Source: Aureimonas sp. AU4
GTDB taxonomy: Bacteria; Pseudomonadota; Alphaproteobacteria; Rhizobiales; Rhizobiaceae
NCBI RefSeq assembly: GCF_001463765.1
Contig: NZ_BBWK01000013.1
Location: forward strand, 1 to 61,785
DNA length: 61,785 bases
Direction: 5' to 3'
The position numbers were made by a program, and so were the translations under genes. A model generated the notes under the pieces. It did not search any database. It saw only the letters and a list, made by a program, of their open reading frames with translations, and was not told where the DNA came from. Shown piece after piece: positions 26,541 through 35,645 of this stretch (its first letter is position 1; each line of letters begins with the position of its first letter).

Positions 26541-29411
26541 TCACTGTCCCAGCCGTTCGAGAAGCGCGGGCACGTGGACCTGGTCGGCCTTGTAGTTGCC
26601 GGTGAGCACGTACATCACGATGTTAACGCCCGCCCGGTAGCTCCACTCGCGCTGCGACGGATCGGCGGAATCGGTCGGGAACACGAAGAGGCCGGTATCG
26701 TCCACCGCCCAGGCCGAGGCGAAGTCGTTGGACGTGATCATGATCGAGGAGACGCCGTCGCCCGCGCTGGCCGGCCTCGCCTCGGCGTCGGCCTGACGCT
26801 GGAGCGATTCCACCCACAGGTCCGAGCCGGAATGGCGGCCCGGAAACGAATCCATGATGTAGAAGGCCTTGGTGAGCACGTGGTCGCGCGGCACCGGCTC
26901 GAGCGGCGGAATGTCGAGATCGGCGAGGATGTCGCGCAGCCGCCGCTGGCCGGCCGAGACGGTCGTGCCCGAGAGGTCGCCCATCGCGTCGCCCTCGACG
27001 TCAAAGAGCACCGTGCCGCCACCCTTCATGTAGGCGTCGACGCGGCTGATCGCTTCCGGGCTCGGCATGGGCGCCGAGGCGTGAACCGGCCAGTAGAGGA
27101 TGGGATAGAAGGAGAGCTCGTCGCGCGCGATGTCGACCGCCGCCGGCTCACCGGGCTCCAGCGCCGTCTTCGAGGCGATGTACTGCGACAGGCCCGACAG
27201 GCCCTGGCGCGAGATGCGGTCGGTCGCCTCCTCGCCGGTTTCGACATAGGCGAGATGGGTCGTCTCGGTCGCGCGGATCGCGGCCTCGGCGTCGAGGCTC
27301 TCCAGCCCCCGCGTCGCCGCGCCGGGATCGGCGGCGGCAGGGGGCGGGGTCTGGGCGAGAGCGCCGCCTGCGTGAAGGGCCAGCGCGGCTGCCAGGAGAA
27401 GCGCGGGCATGGCTCCGGCCGCGCCGCGTCCGCGCAACCGCGCGCCCAGGCGTCCGGCCACCCCGTTCATCCAGAGAAGCGCCAGCGCGTCGAGCGCGAA
27501 GAGGAGGATCGCCCAGGCAAACAGCCAGGGCGTGAGGTCGGTGGCATCGCCAAGGCCGTAGGCCCGTTCCGCAAGCGGCACGCCGAGGTCGAGCGGGGGA
27601 AGGGGGCGAAGCACGGCATCGGGTGGGAGGAGGTTCAGGGCGCTGTAGCCGTCCGCCGTGCCGTAGAGGCCGGGCGGGTTCTCGCGGCTCGCGGCGGGCG
27701 CGGGGGCGCCGCCCGCGATCTCGATCGGGCGCACCTCGGGCCCGGGCGCGACGAGGCGGCCGGTTCCGTCCATGACGCGGTAGGGCGGGAGGGTCTGGGG
27801 CGCCTCGCCCTCGGCCGCGCCGACGCTGCCGCGCGACAGCGTCACGATGCGCCGGAGCATGTCCACGAAGGCGCCCGAGATCGGCAGGTTCGACCAGATC
27901 GCCTCGGCGGTGGTGTGGAAAAGGACGATCGTGCCGGCGCCGCGCGGGGCGGCGGTGACGATCGGCGTGCCGTCGGCAAGGCTGGCCCAGGTGCGGTCCG
28001 CCAGCTCCGCCGAGGGCTCGGCGAGGATCTGGCGCGACACGGTCACATCCTCCGGCACGGCGATGCCGCTGAAGGGCGTTCCCGCCGCCATGGGCGCGAG
28101 GCGCTGGGGCTGCGACCAGGACAGCGCCCCGCCGAGCTGCCGCTCGCCGCCGCGCAGGCGCACCGGCACGAGCGTGTCCTCGGCCGTGGAAGCGGCAAGG
28201 CGCGGACCGGCGAAGCGCACGAGCGTGCCGCCCTTCTCGACGAAGCCATCCAGCGCCTCGGTCGCGGCCTCCGGCATGACGCCGATATCGGCGAGCACGA
28301 TGATCGAGGGGCGCTCGGCGACGAGCTGCGGGATGGCGGTGGCAAGATCCGCGCTCTGCGCGCGCATGAGGTCGGCGAAGGGCTCCAGCGCGCGGGTGAT
28401 GTAGTAGAGCGGCGACAGGAGCGGCTGGGCGATGTCGGCCGCCTCGCCCGACACCAGCCCGACCTTGCGGCGGCGGAAGCTGTCGTCGACGAGGCGCACG
28501 CCGGCCGCGTTGCCGAGGCCCTCGCGCTCGATGCGGGCGATGTCGTTGCGCAGCTCGACCGGAACCGCGAAGCGCGCCTCGCCCGCTGTCGAGCCGGCGG
28601 CGAAGACGAGGTCGGCGCGGCCGATCTCGCGCTCCTGCCGGTCGAGGGCACGAAGCGGAACCGCCAGGGGCTGGGGCGTCGAGCCTTCCGGCCGGATGCC
28701 GGAAACGGTCAGCGCCTCGGTGCCGTTCGAGGCCGAGGTGAGGCCCACCATGCCTTCGACGGAGGGTCGGTAGAGGAGACCGCCGGACAGGCCGAGGGCG
28801 CGCAGCCGCTCGGCGGCGGCAGCCGTGTCGGCCGTGTCGAGTCCGTCGGTGAGAAGCGCGAGGCTGGCATTGTTCAGAGCCGGGAGGGCCGCCAGGCGCT
28901 GGGCCGCCGCCTCGCGGCGCGTCGGCACGGGATGCGGCTCGGCGGCCTCGAGGCGCTCCAGCGCGGTCGCGGCCTCGACGGGCGCGGGATCGTTGTCGGC
29001 GCCTTCGGCCGTGAGGAGGAGCGACACGGGACGCCCGCGCTGGCCCGCCTCGCGGATCAGGCCGGCGGCCGCCTCGCGGCGCTCCGCGAAGCGCTCCGCA
29101 CCCGCCCAGCCGTTGTCCAGCATCACCACCACCGGCCCGTCGCCCGAGCCGAGCGCGTCCTCGCGCGGGTTGAGGATCGGTGCGGCGAGCGCCAGGATCA
29201 CGAGAAGCGCCAGGAGAAGGCGCAGCGCCGTCAGCCACCAGGGCGAGCGCGACGGCGTCTCCTCGCGTTTCAGGACGCGCTCGAGGATGCGCAGTGGTGG
29301 AAAGGCCTCGGTCTGGGGGCGCGGCGGGGTGAGGCGCAGGAGCCACCAGATCGCCGGCAGCGCCAGGAGGCCGACCAGCACCAGCGGCGCGCCGAACGAA
29401 AGGGCCCCCAT
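26541..29411 (-). CDS. BatA-type N-terminal / DUF4159 C-terminal membrane protein
   Basis: 956 residues from the ATG at 29411, which shares its A with the DUF58 stop (TGATG). An N-terminal BatA-like span (GAPLVLVGLLALPAIWWLL) precedes an FPPLRILERV segment, a second span, then a VWA-like region whose metal motif is degraded (DNGWA). An amidotransferase-like part follows, then two spans (about 680-700 and 715-735). The C-terminal DUF4159 domain contains FYPILYWPVH and DAYMKGGGTVLFD. It is likely a large periplasm-exposed partner of the MoxR/VWA complex. The domain order matches alphaproteobacterial relatives; the biochemical role is unknown. Confidence 0.87.
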   Translation of the reverse strand: MGALSFGAPLVLVGLLALPAIWWLLRLTPPRPQTEAFPPLRILERVLKREETPSRSPWWLTALRLLLALLVILALAAPILNPREDALGSGDGPVVVMLDNGWAGAERFAERREAAAGLIREAGQRGRPVSLLLTAEGADNDPAPVEAATALERLEAAEPHPVPTRREAAAQRLAALPALNNASLALLTDGLDTADTAAAAERLRALGLSGGLLYRPSVEGMVGLTSASNGTEALTVSGIRPEGSTPQPLAVPLRALDRQEREIGRADLVFAAGSTAGEARFAVPVELRNDIARIEREGLGNAAGVRLVDDSFRRRKVGLVSGEAADIAQPLLSPLYYITRALEPFADLMRAQSADLATAIPQLVAERPSIIVLADIGVMPEAATEALDGFVEKGGTLVRFAGPRLAASTAEDTLVPVRLRGGERQLGGALSWSQPQRLAPMAAGTPFSGIAVPEDVTVSRQILAEPSAELADRTWASLADGTPIVTAAPRGAGTIVLFHTTAEAIWSNLPISGAFVDMLRRIVTLSRGSVGAAEGEAPQTLPPYRVMDGTGRLVAPGPEVRPIEIAGGAPAPAASRENPPGLYGTADGYSALNLLPPDAVLRPLPPLDLGVPLAERAYGLGDATDLTPWLFAWAILLFALDALALLWMNGVAGRLGARLRGRGAAGAMPALLLAAALALHAGGALAQTPPPAAADPGAATRGLESLDAEAAIRATETTHLAYVETGEEATDRISRQGLSGLSQYIASKTALEPGEPAAVDIARDELSFYPILYWPVHASAPMPSPEAISRVDAYMKGGGTVLFDVEGDAMGDLSGTTVSAGQRRLRDILADLDIPPLEPVPRDHVLTKAFYIMDSFPGRHSGSDLWVESLQRQADAEARPASAGDGVSSIMITSNDFASAWAVDDTGLFVFPTDSADPSQREWSYRAGVNIVMYVLTGNYKADQVHVPALLERLGQ

Positions 29412-30322
29412 CAGGCGCGGGCTCCACTCTGCGCCGGCAGGCCGCCGAGCCGGGCATGGAGCGCGATCAGGGGTTCCGAGGCTGGCCGGTCGGTCACGTG
29501 GAGGACGTGGCTCCAGCCGAGCCGCCGGCAATGGTCGGCGAGAAAGAGGCGGCGGGCGTCGAACAAGCGCTGGTACTCCTCGCGCAGCGCCTCGGCCCGG
29601 CCCGCCGTCAGCTTGGCGCCGGTCTCGGGATCGCGGAATTCGGTGCGGCCATGGTAGGGAAAGGCGAGTTCGGCCGGGTCGCAGACCTGCACGAGATGAC
29701 CGCGCACGCCCGCGCCCGCCATCGCGTCGATACGCTCGGTCAGCGCCTCCATCGGGTCGAGGAAGTCGCCTACCAGAACCGCCTCGCTGAAGCGGCGCAT
29801 CCGGTCCGCGGGCGGGAGGCCGCCCTCCGGCCGCGCCGAGGCGAGGTTGGCGGCCACGCGCTCGGCGCTGTTGCGCGCCGAGACCGGGTCCATGACGCCG
29901 GGATAGCCGATGCGCTCGCCCGAGCGCGCCAGAAGCTCGGCCAGCGCCAGGACGATCACCAGCGCGCGGGCGTCCTTGGAGGCGGTCGCCTGCTTCGAGC
30001 GGTAGAGCATGGAGGGTGAGGGGTCGGCCCAGAGCCAGACGGTCTGGGCGGCCTCCCACTCTCGGTCGCGCAGGTACACGCTGTCGTCGCGGGCCGAGCG
30101 GCGCCAGTCGATGCGGCTCACCGCCTCGCCGTCGACGAAGGGGCGGAACTGCCAGAAGGTCTCGCCCGGTCCCCGGCGGCGGCGTCCGTGCCAGCCGCTC
30201 GTGACCGTGGCGACCACGCGCCGCGCCTCGACCAGGAGATCGGGCAGGAGCGCGGCCTGCGCGCGCGCCTTGAGAAGGGCGCCGTCGCTCGCCTCGGCGG
30301 TCTGGGTCTCGCCGACCGGCAT
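29411..30322 (-). CDS. DUF58 domain protein (VWA-like, MoxR partner)
   Basis: 303 residues. The DUF58 core motif FRPFVDGEAVSRIDWRRSARDDSVYLRD is present. It is followed by a VWA-type metal site, ADPSPSM (DxSxS). It begins 5 bp after moxR and overlaps the next gene by one base. Family knowledge: DUF58 proteins pair with MoxR AAA+ ATPases in chaperone-like complexes. No signal peptide or clear span, so it is probably cytoplasmic or peripheral. Confidence 0.91.
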   Translation of the reverse strand: MPVGETQTAEASDGALLKARAQAALLPDLLVEARRVVATVTSGWHGRRRRGPGETFWQFRPFVDGEAVSRIDWRRSARDDSVYLRDREWEAAQTVWLWADPSPSMLYRSKQATASKDARALVIVLALAELLARSGERIGYPGVMDPVSARNSAERVAANLASARPEGGLPPADRMRRFSEAVLVGDFLDPMEALTERIDAMAGAGVRGHLVQVCDPAELAFPYHGRTEFRDPETGAKLTAGRAEALREEYQRLFDARRLFLADHCRRLGWSHVLHVTDRPASEPLIALHARLGGLPAQSGARA

Positions 30323-30327
30323 GGACT

Positions 30328-31341
30328 TCAGGCCGCCGCGCGCGCCAGCGCCGCGACCACGTCCCGCACGCCCACCCCTTCCGCGCGGGCCGAGAAGTTC
30401 AGCGCCATGCGATGCTGCAGGATCGGCTCGGCCAGAGCCCGCACGTCATCGATCGAAGGCGCAAGGCGCCCCTCGTAGAGCGCGCGGGCGCGCACGCAGG
30501 TCATGAAGGCCTGGGAGGCGCGGGGGCCCGGGCCCCAGGCCACGTGCGCGTCGGCCTCCTTTGACCCGTGGCCGGGACGGGCCGAACGAACCAGCGCAAG
30601 GATCGCCTCCACCACGCGCTCGGGAACCGGCATGCGCCGCACGAGCGCCTGGATCTCGCGCAGCCGCTCGGCCGAGATGACGCCCGCGGCGCGATCTTCC
30701 GCCACGCCCGTGGTGGCGAGAAGGATGCGCCGCTCGGCATCGAGCGAGGGGTAGTGAACGTCGACCTGAAGGAGGAAACGGTCGAGCTGCGCCTCGGGCA
30801 GGGGGTAGGTGCCCTCCTGCTCCAGCGGGTTCTGGGTGGCGAGCACGTGGAAGGGCGCGGGCAGGTCGTGCCGCTCGCCGGCCACCGTCACGTGGTATTC
30901 CTGCATGGACTGGAGAAGCGCCGACTGGGTGCGCGGGCTCGCGCGGTTGATCTCGTCGGCCATCAGGAGCTGGGCGAAGACGGGGCCACGCACGAAGCGG
31001 AACGAGCGCCGGCCGCCGGCGTCCTGGTCCATCACCTCGGTGCCCACGATGTCGGAGGGCATGAGGTCGGGCGTGAACTGGACGCGGCGCGCGTCCAGAC
31101 CGAGGACGGTGCCGAGCGTCTCGACGAGCTTGGTCTTGGCCAAGCCCGGCACGCCGACGAGAAGCGCGTGGCCGCCGGCCAGGATCGCGACCAGCGTCTG
31201 CTCCACCACGCTCTCCTGCCCGAAGATCACGCGGCCCACCATGGCGCGGGCGGCGGCGATGTCGTGAAGCGCGCGCTCGGCCTCGGCCACCATGTGGGCG
31301 GGGTCCTGCGCGGCAGCGTGGGGCGGGGCGAGCGTCGTCAT
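30328..31341 (-). CDS. moxR: MoxR-family AAA+ ATPase
   Basis: 337 residues. Walker A reads GVPGLAKT, Walker B MADEINRASP, sensor 1 ATQNPLEQEGTYPLPEAQLDRF, with a C-terminal lid domain. The ATG has an AAGGA ribosome binding site. It is the first gene of a four-gene operon (moxR, DUF58, DUF4159, VWA-amidotransferase-like). MoxR proteins act as chaperone-like ATPases that activate VWA-containing partners. The ring probably works on the three downstream products. Confidence 0.95.
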   Translation of the reverse strand: MTTLAPPHAAAQDPAHMVAEAERALHDIAAARAMVGRVIFGQESVVEQTLVAILAGGHALLVGVPGLAKTKLVETLGTVLGLDARRVQFTPDLMPSDIVGTEVMDQDAGGRRSFRFVRGPVFAQLLMADEINRASPRTQSALLQSMQEYHVTVAGERHDLPAPFHVLATQNPLEQEGTYPLPEAQLDRFLLQVDVHYPSLDAERRILLATTGVAEDRAAGVISAERLREIQALVRRMPVPERVVEAILALVRSARPGHGSKEADAHVAWGPGPRASQAFMTCVRARALYEGRLAPSIDDVRALAEPILQHRMALNFSARAEGVGVRDVVAALARAAA

Positions 31342-31571
31342 CTTCGGGTCTGTCCTTGGGGTTCGAGGGCGCGGGCGGGGAGGGGCCGCGACGCACCGGG
31401 AGCCTCGGGAAGCGAGACGGGCTCATTGGATCGGGGCGCCGCCGTCCTGGCAAGCGGGCGGGGCGCAACTATTTCGTGACGCTCAAGACTGGCCGAAATA
31501 AGACGGAAAGGCCGGCGCGCCAGGGCGGAAACGCCCTTTCGCCGCCCGCGCCGCCCGAAGGAATCCGCGCC

Positions 31572-32138
31572 ATGCCGCAACAGGTCGCACCCGTTCCCGC
31601 CGGCGTCTCGCTGGAGGCCCTGCTCTCGCGCGCCGGGCGCGCCGGGCGCGACGCGCCGCCGGTGGAGCGCTGGAACCCGCCCTCCTGCGGCGCGATGGAC
31701 CTCGTGATCGAGGCCGACGGCCGCTGGGTGCACGAGGGCGCCGAGGTCCGCCGGCCCGAACTGGTCGCGCTCCTGTCCTCGATCCTGCGCCGCGAGCCGG
31801 ACGGTGCCTATGTTCTCGTGACGCCCGGCGAGCGCCTCACGGTTACCGTCGCCGATCTGCCTTTTCTCGCGGTCGAGATGAGCGCGACCGGCGAGGGGTG
31901 CGACCGCCGTCTCGTGTTCCGCACCAATGTGGGCGACGTCGTGGAGGCGGGGCCGGACCATCCGCTGCGGCTCGAGGACGGACGGGAGGGCTTTCGCCCG
32001 AGCCTCCTCGTTCGCGGCGGCCTTTGGGCGCGACTTACCCGCGCCCTGGCGCTGGAACTGGCCGAACTCGTCGAGGAGCGGGACGGCGAGGCGGGAATCG
32101 GGGCGGGCGGCGCCTGGTTCGCCCTGGCGGTCGCGTGA
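31572..32138 (+). CDS. DUF1285 family protein
   Basis: 188 residues from the ATG with GAAGGAA upstream. The pattern PPVERWNPPSCGAMDLVIEADGRWVHEG, PELVALLSSILRREPDG and VLVTPGERLTVTVADLPF is characteristic of DUF1285, a two-lobed soluble protein of unknown function. Its stop overlaps the start of the CoA pyrophosphatase gene (GTGA), so it leads a three-gene translationally coupled operon with NudL and CCA transferase. A small GAAA-loop hairpin (31522-31537) lies in its leader. Confidence 0.88.
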   Translation: MPQQVAPVPAGVSLEALLSRAGRAGRDAPPVERWNPPSCGAMDLVIEADGRWVHEGAEVRRPELVALLSSILRREPDGAYVLVTPGERLTVTVADLPFLAVEMSATGEGCDRRLVFRTNVGDVVEAGPDHPLRLEDGREGFRPSLLVRGGLWARLTRALALELAELVEERDGEAGIGAGGAWFALAVA

Positions 32139-32773
32139 GGGAGACCTTGCCGGAGGCGGACGAGGCGGACCTTCGCGCCCGCGTGCGCCGGCTGGCCGAC
32201 ACGCTGCCGCCCGCCGACGGCGAGGACGGCGACCACCGCCTCAACCCGGACGGGGCCGAGGCGTGGCTGGCGGCGGCGCCGCGCGAGGCGGCCGTGCTGG
32301 TTCCCATCCTCGACCGGCCGGCCGGGCTGCAGGTGCTGCTCACGACCCGCGCGGCCCACCTGCGACAGCACGCGGGGCAGATCAGCTTCCCCGGCGGGGG
32401 CATCGATCCCGAGGACGCGGGCCCCGCGGAAGCGGCCTTGCGCGAGGCCTGGGAGGAGATCGGCCTCGAGCCCGCGCAGGTCGATCTCCTGGGGGCTCTG
32501 CCGCGCTATCGCACGACCTCGGGCTTCCGCATCCACCCGGTGGTCGGGCGGGTCGACCCCCGCTTCACGCCGCGCCTCAACGACGTGGAGGTGGCCGACA
32601 TCTTCGAGGTGCCGCTCCGCTTCCTGATGGACCCGGCCAACCACCGGCGTGACAGCCGGCTCTGGCGCGGGCATATGCGCCACTTCTACGTGATGCCCTT
32701 CGCCGAGCGGCACATCTGGGGCGTGACCGCCGGCATCCTGCGCGGGCTCTACGAAAGGCTCTATCCGACATGA
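32135..32773 (+). CDS. nudL: NUDIX CoA pyrophosphatase
   Basis: 212 residues from the GTG overlapping the DUF1285 stop (GTGA). An upstream extension of the frame is not needed for the domain. A family-specific segment (LLTTRAAHLRQHAGQISFPGG) leads into the NUDIX box GGxD...EAALREAWEEIGL. HPVVGRVDP and a FYVMPFAERHIWGVTAGIL C-terminus complete the CoA-pyrophosphatase fold. It cleaves CoA to 3',5'-ADP and 4'-phosphopantetheine. The stop overlaps the cca start (ATGA). Confidence 0.92.
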   Translation: MRETLPEADEADLRARVRRLADTLPPADGEDGDHRLNPDGAEAWLAAAPREAAVLVPILDRPAGLQVLLTTRAAHLRQHAGQISFPGGGIDPEDAGPAEAALREAWEEIGLEPAQVDLLGALPRYRTTSGFRIHPVVGRVDPRFTPRLNDVEVADIFEVPLRFLMDPANHRRDSRLWRGHMRHFYVMPFAERHIWGVTAGILRGLYERLYPT

Positions 32774-34014
32774 CACGCATCGAGGCGGACTGGCTGCGCG
32801 AACCCGCGCTGCAGGGGCTTCTCCATGCCCTCTTGGCCGGGGGCGAGGAGGCGCGCGTGGTGGGCGGCGCGGTGCGCAACACGCTGATGCGCCGACCCAT
32901 CACCGACATCGACATCGCGACGACGACGCCCCGCGAGGAGACCGTCCGGCGGATCGAGGGCGCCGGCCTGCGGGCCGTTCCGACCGGCATCGAACACGGC
33001 ACGGTGACGGCGGTGACCGCGGAAGGGCGCGCCTTCGAGGTGACGACCCTGCGCGAGGACGTCGAGACCGACGGACGGCACGCGGTGGTGCGCTTCGGCC
33101 GCTCCTGGCGGCACGACGCCGAGCGGCGCGACTTCACGATCAACGCGCTTTATTGCGATGCCTCCGGCGAGGTGCTGGATCTCGTCGGCGGCACGGCGGA
33201 CATCGCCTCGGGCACGCTGCGCTTCATCGGCGACGCCGCGCAGCGCATCGCCGAGGACCGGCTGCGGGTCCTGCGCTTCTTCCGCTTCTTCGCCTGGTAC
33301 GGCTCGGGTCGGCCCGACACGGACGCCTTGCGTGCCTGCGCCCGCGCCAAGGACGACCTCGGCTCCTTGAGCGCGGAGCGGGTCTGGGCGGAACTGCGCA
33401 AGCTTCTCGCGGCGCCCGATCCCGCCCGCGCGCTTCTCTGGATGCGGCAGACCGGTGTTCTCTCGGCCGTCCTGCCGGAAAGCGAGCGCTGGGGCATCGA
33501 CGCGATCCACCCGCTCGTGCAGGCGGAAGGGGCGCTCGGCTGGCCGGCCGATCCGATGCGGCGCCTCGAGGCGATCGTCCCGCCCGATGCCGCGCGCCTC
33601 ACCGAGCTGGCCCGCCGCCTCAGGCTCTCCAACGCCGACCGCGACCGGCTCGTGCGCTTCGCACAGGCCGAGGAGCCGGGCGAGGAGGAGAGCGAGGGGG
33701 CCTTCACGGCGCGCCTCCTGTTCGGCGACCCGAAGGCGCTCGCCGACCGTCTCGCCCTGCGCCTGGCGCTGGCGCGGCCGAAGGCCGAGGGCGACCCGGC
33801 GGCGCTGGCGAGCCTTGCGCGAACCGCGGCGCGCCTCGCGCAGGCCGAGCGCTTCGACCCGCCGCCCTTTCCGGTCTCGGGCAACGACCTGATGGAGCGG
33901 GGCGTCGCCGCCGGGCCCGAGCTCGGCCGCCGGCTCGACCGGCTGCGGCGGCTCTGGGCCGAGAGCGGCTTCGCGCTCGGCCGCGAGGCGCTGCTGGATC
34001 GCGCCGACGCCTGA
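32770..34014 (+). CDS. cca: CCA tRNA nucleotidyltransferase / poly(A) polymerase family
   Basis: 414 residues from the ATG overlapping the nudL stop. The class II nucleotidyltransferase head has VVGGAVRNTLMRRPITDIDIATT with the catalytic DxD. The nucleotide-recognition neck has RRDFTINALY and EDRLRVLRFFRFFAWYG. A helical body and tail follow. It adds or repairs the 3' CCA end of tRNAs. The DUF1285-NUDIX-CCA order is common in alphaproteobacteria. A poly(A) polymerase role cannot be excluded from sequence alone. Confidence 0.94.
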   Translation: MTRIEADWLREPALQGLLHALLAGGEEARVVGGAVRNTLMRRPITDIDIATTTPREETVRRIEGAGLRAVPTGIEHGTVTAVTAEGRAFEVTTLREDVETDGRHAVVRFGRSWRHDAERRDFTINALYCDASGEVLDLVGGTADIASGTLRFIGDAAQRIAEDRLRVLRFFRFFAWYGSGRPDTDALRACARAKDDLGSLSAERVWAELRKLLAAPDPARALLWMRQTGVLSAVLPESERWGIDAIHPLVQAEGALGWPADPMRRLEAIVPPDAARLTELARRLRLSNADRDRLVRFAQAEEPGEEESEGAFTARLLFGDPKALADRLALRLALARPKAEGDPAALASLARTAARLAQAERFDPPPFPVSGNDLMERGVAAGPELGRRLDRLRRLWAESGFALGREALLDRADA

Positions 34015-34030
34015 GGTGAAAAGCGGAAAC

Positions 34031-34058
34031 GAAAACGGGCCGCGCGATGGCGGCCCGT
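34031..34058 (-). terminator. Intrinsic terminator for the DUF1059 gene
   Basis: On the minus strand, ACGGGCCGC and GCGGCCCGT (34050-34058 and 34035-34043) form a 9-bp stem with a 6-nt loop, followed by TTTTC. The plus strand lacks a T-run, so it mainly serves the minus-strand gene ending at 34085. Confidence 0.75.
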
Positions 34059-34084
34059 CGAAACAGCGGAAGATGCGATGAGGC

Positions 34085-34273
34085 TCAGTGCCGCGTCGTC
34101 GTCGGCATGACGTGAAGGCCGTGGCGGAAGGCGTCCATCATGCGCGGGGTGATCGTCTCGACGCCCAGCTGCTTGGCCTGGATCACGGCTCTGCGGATCA
34201 CCTCGGCCTCGGATTCGGCGCGGATCACCCGGTCACAGCCCGGAATCACGCCGGCGCAATTCAACTCGTACAT
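34085..34273 (-). CDS. DUF1059 family small protein
   Basis: 62 residues from the ATG at 34273, which has a strong AGGGAGG. A GTG at 34351 would only add an unlikely basic extension. The sequence has the DUF1059 hallmarks: an N-terminal LNCAGVIPGCDRVIRAES with two cysteines six residues apart, then EVIRRAVIQAKQLGV and a His-rich end. Paired Cys plus a His tail hints at metal binding, but this is inferred. Cytoplasmic; role unknown. Confidence 0.88.
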   Translation of the reverse strand: MYELNCAGVIPGCDRVIRAESEAEVIRRAVIQAKQLGVETITPRMMDAFRHGLHVMPTTTRH

Positions 34274-34595
34274 GACAACCTCCCTGGTAGCCTTGCAGCG
34301 GGGATCGGCCGTGACCGAGACGCCCGCTCGCGGAAAATGGGTCGACTGCACTGCCTGCCTGCCCGCCGTTTTCCGCTCTGTCTGCCATGGAGGCGCGACC
34401 GAACGAGCCGTCCGGCGGCGGGGCCGGAGGGGCGCACGAAACGTTTCCGCTCGTGTTTGTGTGTGATGTTAGTCTTAGCAGACGGGTCGCCCCGCACAAG
34501 CCTGATGTGGAGGCCGCGCGGGCGTGGGACAGGCCTTTACCGAGCCACGCAACGAAAAAGTTACGAAGCGGTTGCGGCTAATGCCACGCGCGGCC
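34274..34595. other. 322-bp gap between hemF and DUF1059
   Basis: This lies downstream of hemF and upstream of the DUF1059 gene, both on the minus strand. It must contain the DUF1059 promoter. I see a short TGCC tetranucleotide run near 34352-34364 and an AT-richer patch near 34441-34490, but no gene, no clear promoter pair and no strong terminator for hemF. Confidence 0.6.
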
Positions 34596-35501
34596 TCAAG
34601 GCCAGCGCACGGTCGGCGGCATGGAACTCAGGATCGAGTGGACGTTGCCCCCGGTCTTGAGGCCGAACAGCGTGCCGCGGTCGTAGAGGAGGTTGTACTC
34701 GACGTAGCGGCCCCGGCGCACGAGCTGCTCCTCGCGATCCGCCTCCGTCCAGGAGAGGCCGGCGTTCTGCCGCACGAGATGCGGGTAGACCACGAGGAAG
34801 GCCTTGCCGACATCCTTCGTGAAGGCGAAGTCGGCGTCCCAGCCGCCCTTCTCCTCGGGCGAGTGGAGCCAGTCGTAGAAGATGCCGCCGACCCCGCGCG
34901 GCTCGTTCCGGTGGGGCAGAAAGAAGTACTCGTCGCACCAGGTCTTGAGCCGCTCGTAGTCGGCCACCGCCCCGTGGCGCTCGCACACGAAGCGCAGCGA
35001 GCGGTGGAAGGCGCGCGTGTCCGGGTCCTCGTCGGTCCGGCGCCGGTCGAGCACGGGCGTCAGGTCCGCCCCCCCGCCGAACCACTGCCCGGTGGTGACC
35101 ACCATGCGCGTGTTCATGTGGACGGCGGGCACGTTGGGATTGAGCGGATGGGCGATCAGCGACACGCCCGACGCCCAGAAGGAGCGGTCCGCGCCCGCCG
35201 CGCCGGGAATCTGCGAGGCGAAGTCCTCGGCAAGCTCGCCGTGGACGGTGGAAACGTGGATGCCGACCTTCTCGAAGACGCGGCCGCGCATCATGGCCAT
35301 GGTGCCGCCCCCGCCGCTCTCGCGCGTCCAGGGCGTGCGCTCGAAGCGGCCGGCGGGCGTCGCCGAGTCGCCGAACTCGTCCTCCAGCGCCTCGAAGGCG
35401 GCGCAGAGCCGGTCGCGCAGCGCCTCGAACCAGTTGCGGGCGAGCTCCTTCTTCTCCGCGAGGTTCTCGGGCAGTCCCTGGGGCTGTTGTGGGCGTTCCA
35501 T
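34596..35501 (-). CDS. hemF: Oxygen-dependent coproporphyrinogen III oxidase
   Basis: 301 residues from the ATG at 35501 with GGGAG upstream; the longer start at 35552 lacks one. The HemF signature is present ([25 protein letters not shown]), with [30 protein letters not shown] and [17 protein letters not shown]. It decarboxylates coproporphyrinogen III to protoporphyrinogen IX using O2, in haem synthesis. An aerobic lifestyle is implied. Location beside trmL and the bc1 operon is shared by many rhizobia. Confidence 0.97.
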   Translation of the reverse strand: MERPQQPQGLPENLAEKKELARNWFEALRDRLCAAFEALEDEFGDSATPAGRFERTPWTRESGGGGTMAMMRGRVFEKVGIHVSTVHGELAEDFASQIPGAAGADRSFWASGVSLIAHPLNPNVPAVHMNTRMVVTTGQWFGGGADLTPVLDRRRTDEDPDTRAFHRSLRFVCERHGAVADYERLKTWCDEYFFLPHRNEPRGVGGIFYDWLHSPEEKGGWDADFAFTKDVGKAFLVVYPHLVRQNAGLSWTEADREEQLVRRGRYVEYNLLYDRGTLFGLKTGGNVHSILSSMPPTVRWP

Positions 35502-35645
35502 CGCTCCCGTTTCTCCCCGCGAGGGCTCAAGGCTTGGCATCCTGCCTGTCAACGCGCGTAGCAGCGGCGACGGGGCTTGGAAAGCGTGGGGAGACTTACG
35601 AGCGCCTTGCGGACCGCGATGTCCACCGACTTTGCACGCGGCGGC

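Noticed and set aside
25482..29657. A 1391-codon open frame on the plus strand opposite the DUF4159 operon
   Set aside because: It is antisense to two clear genes. Composition is Arg/Ser/Gly-rich without domain motifs, as expected for a shadow frame at very high GC.
31522..31540. AGGGCG-GAAA-CGCCCT hairpin followed by TTTC before the DUF1285 gene
   Set aside because: Only a 6-bp stem with a short T-run; too weak to call a terminator or riboswitch. Noted in the gene entry only.
34035..34058. Hairpin after cca considered as its terminator
   Set aside because: The T-run lies only on the minus strand, so it was assigned to the DUF1059 gene instead.
34352..34364. Short TGCC tetranucleotide repeat upstream of DUF1059
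   Set aside because: Only three units; too short to support phase variation.
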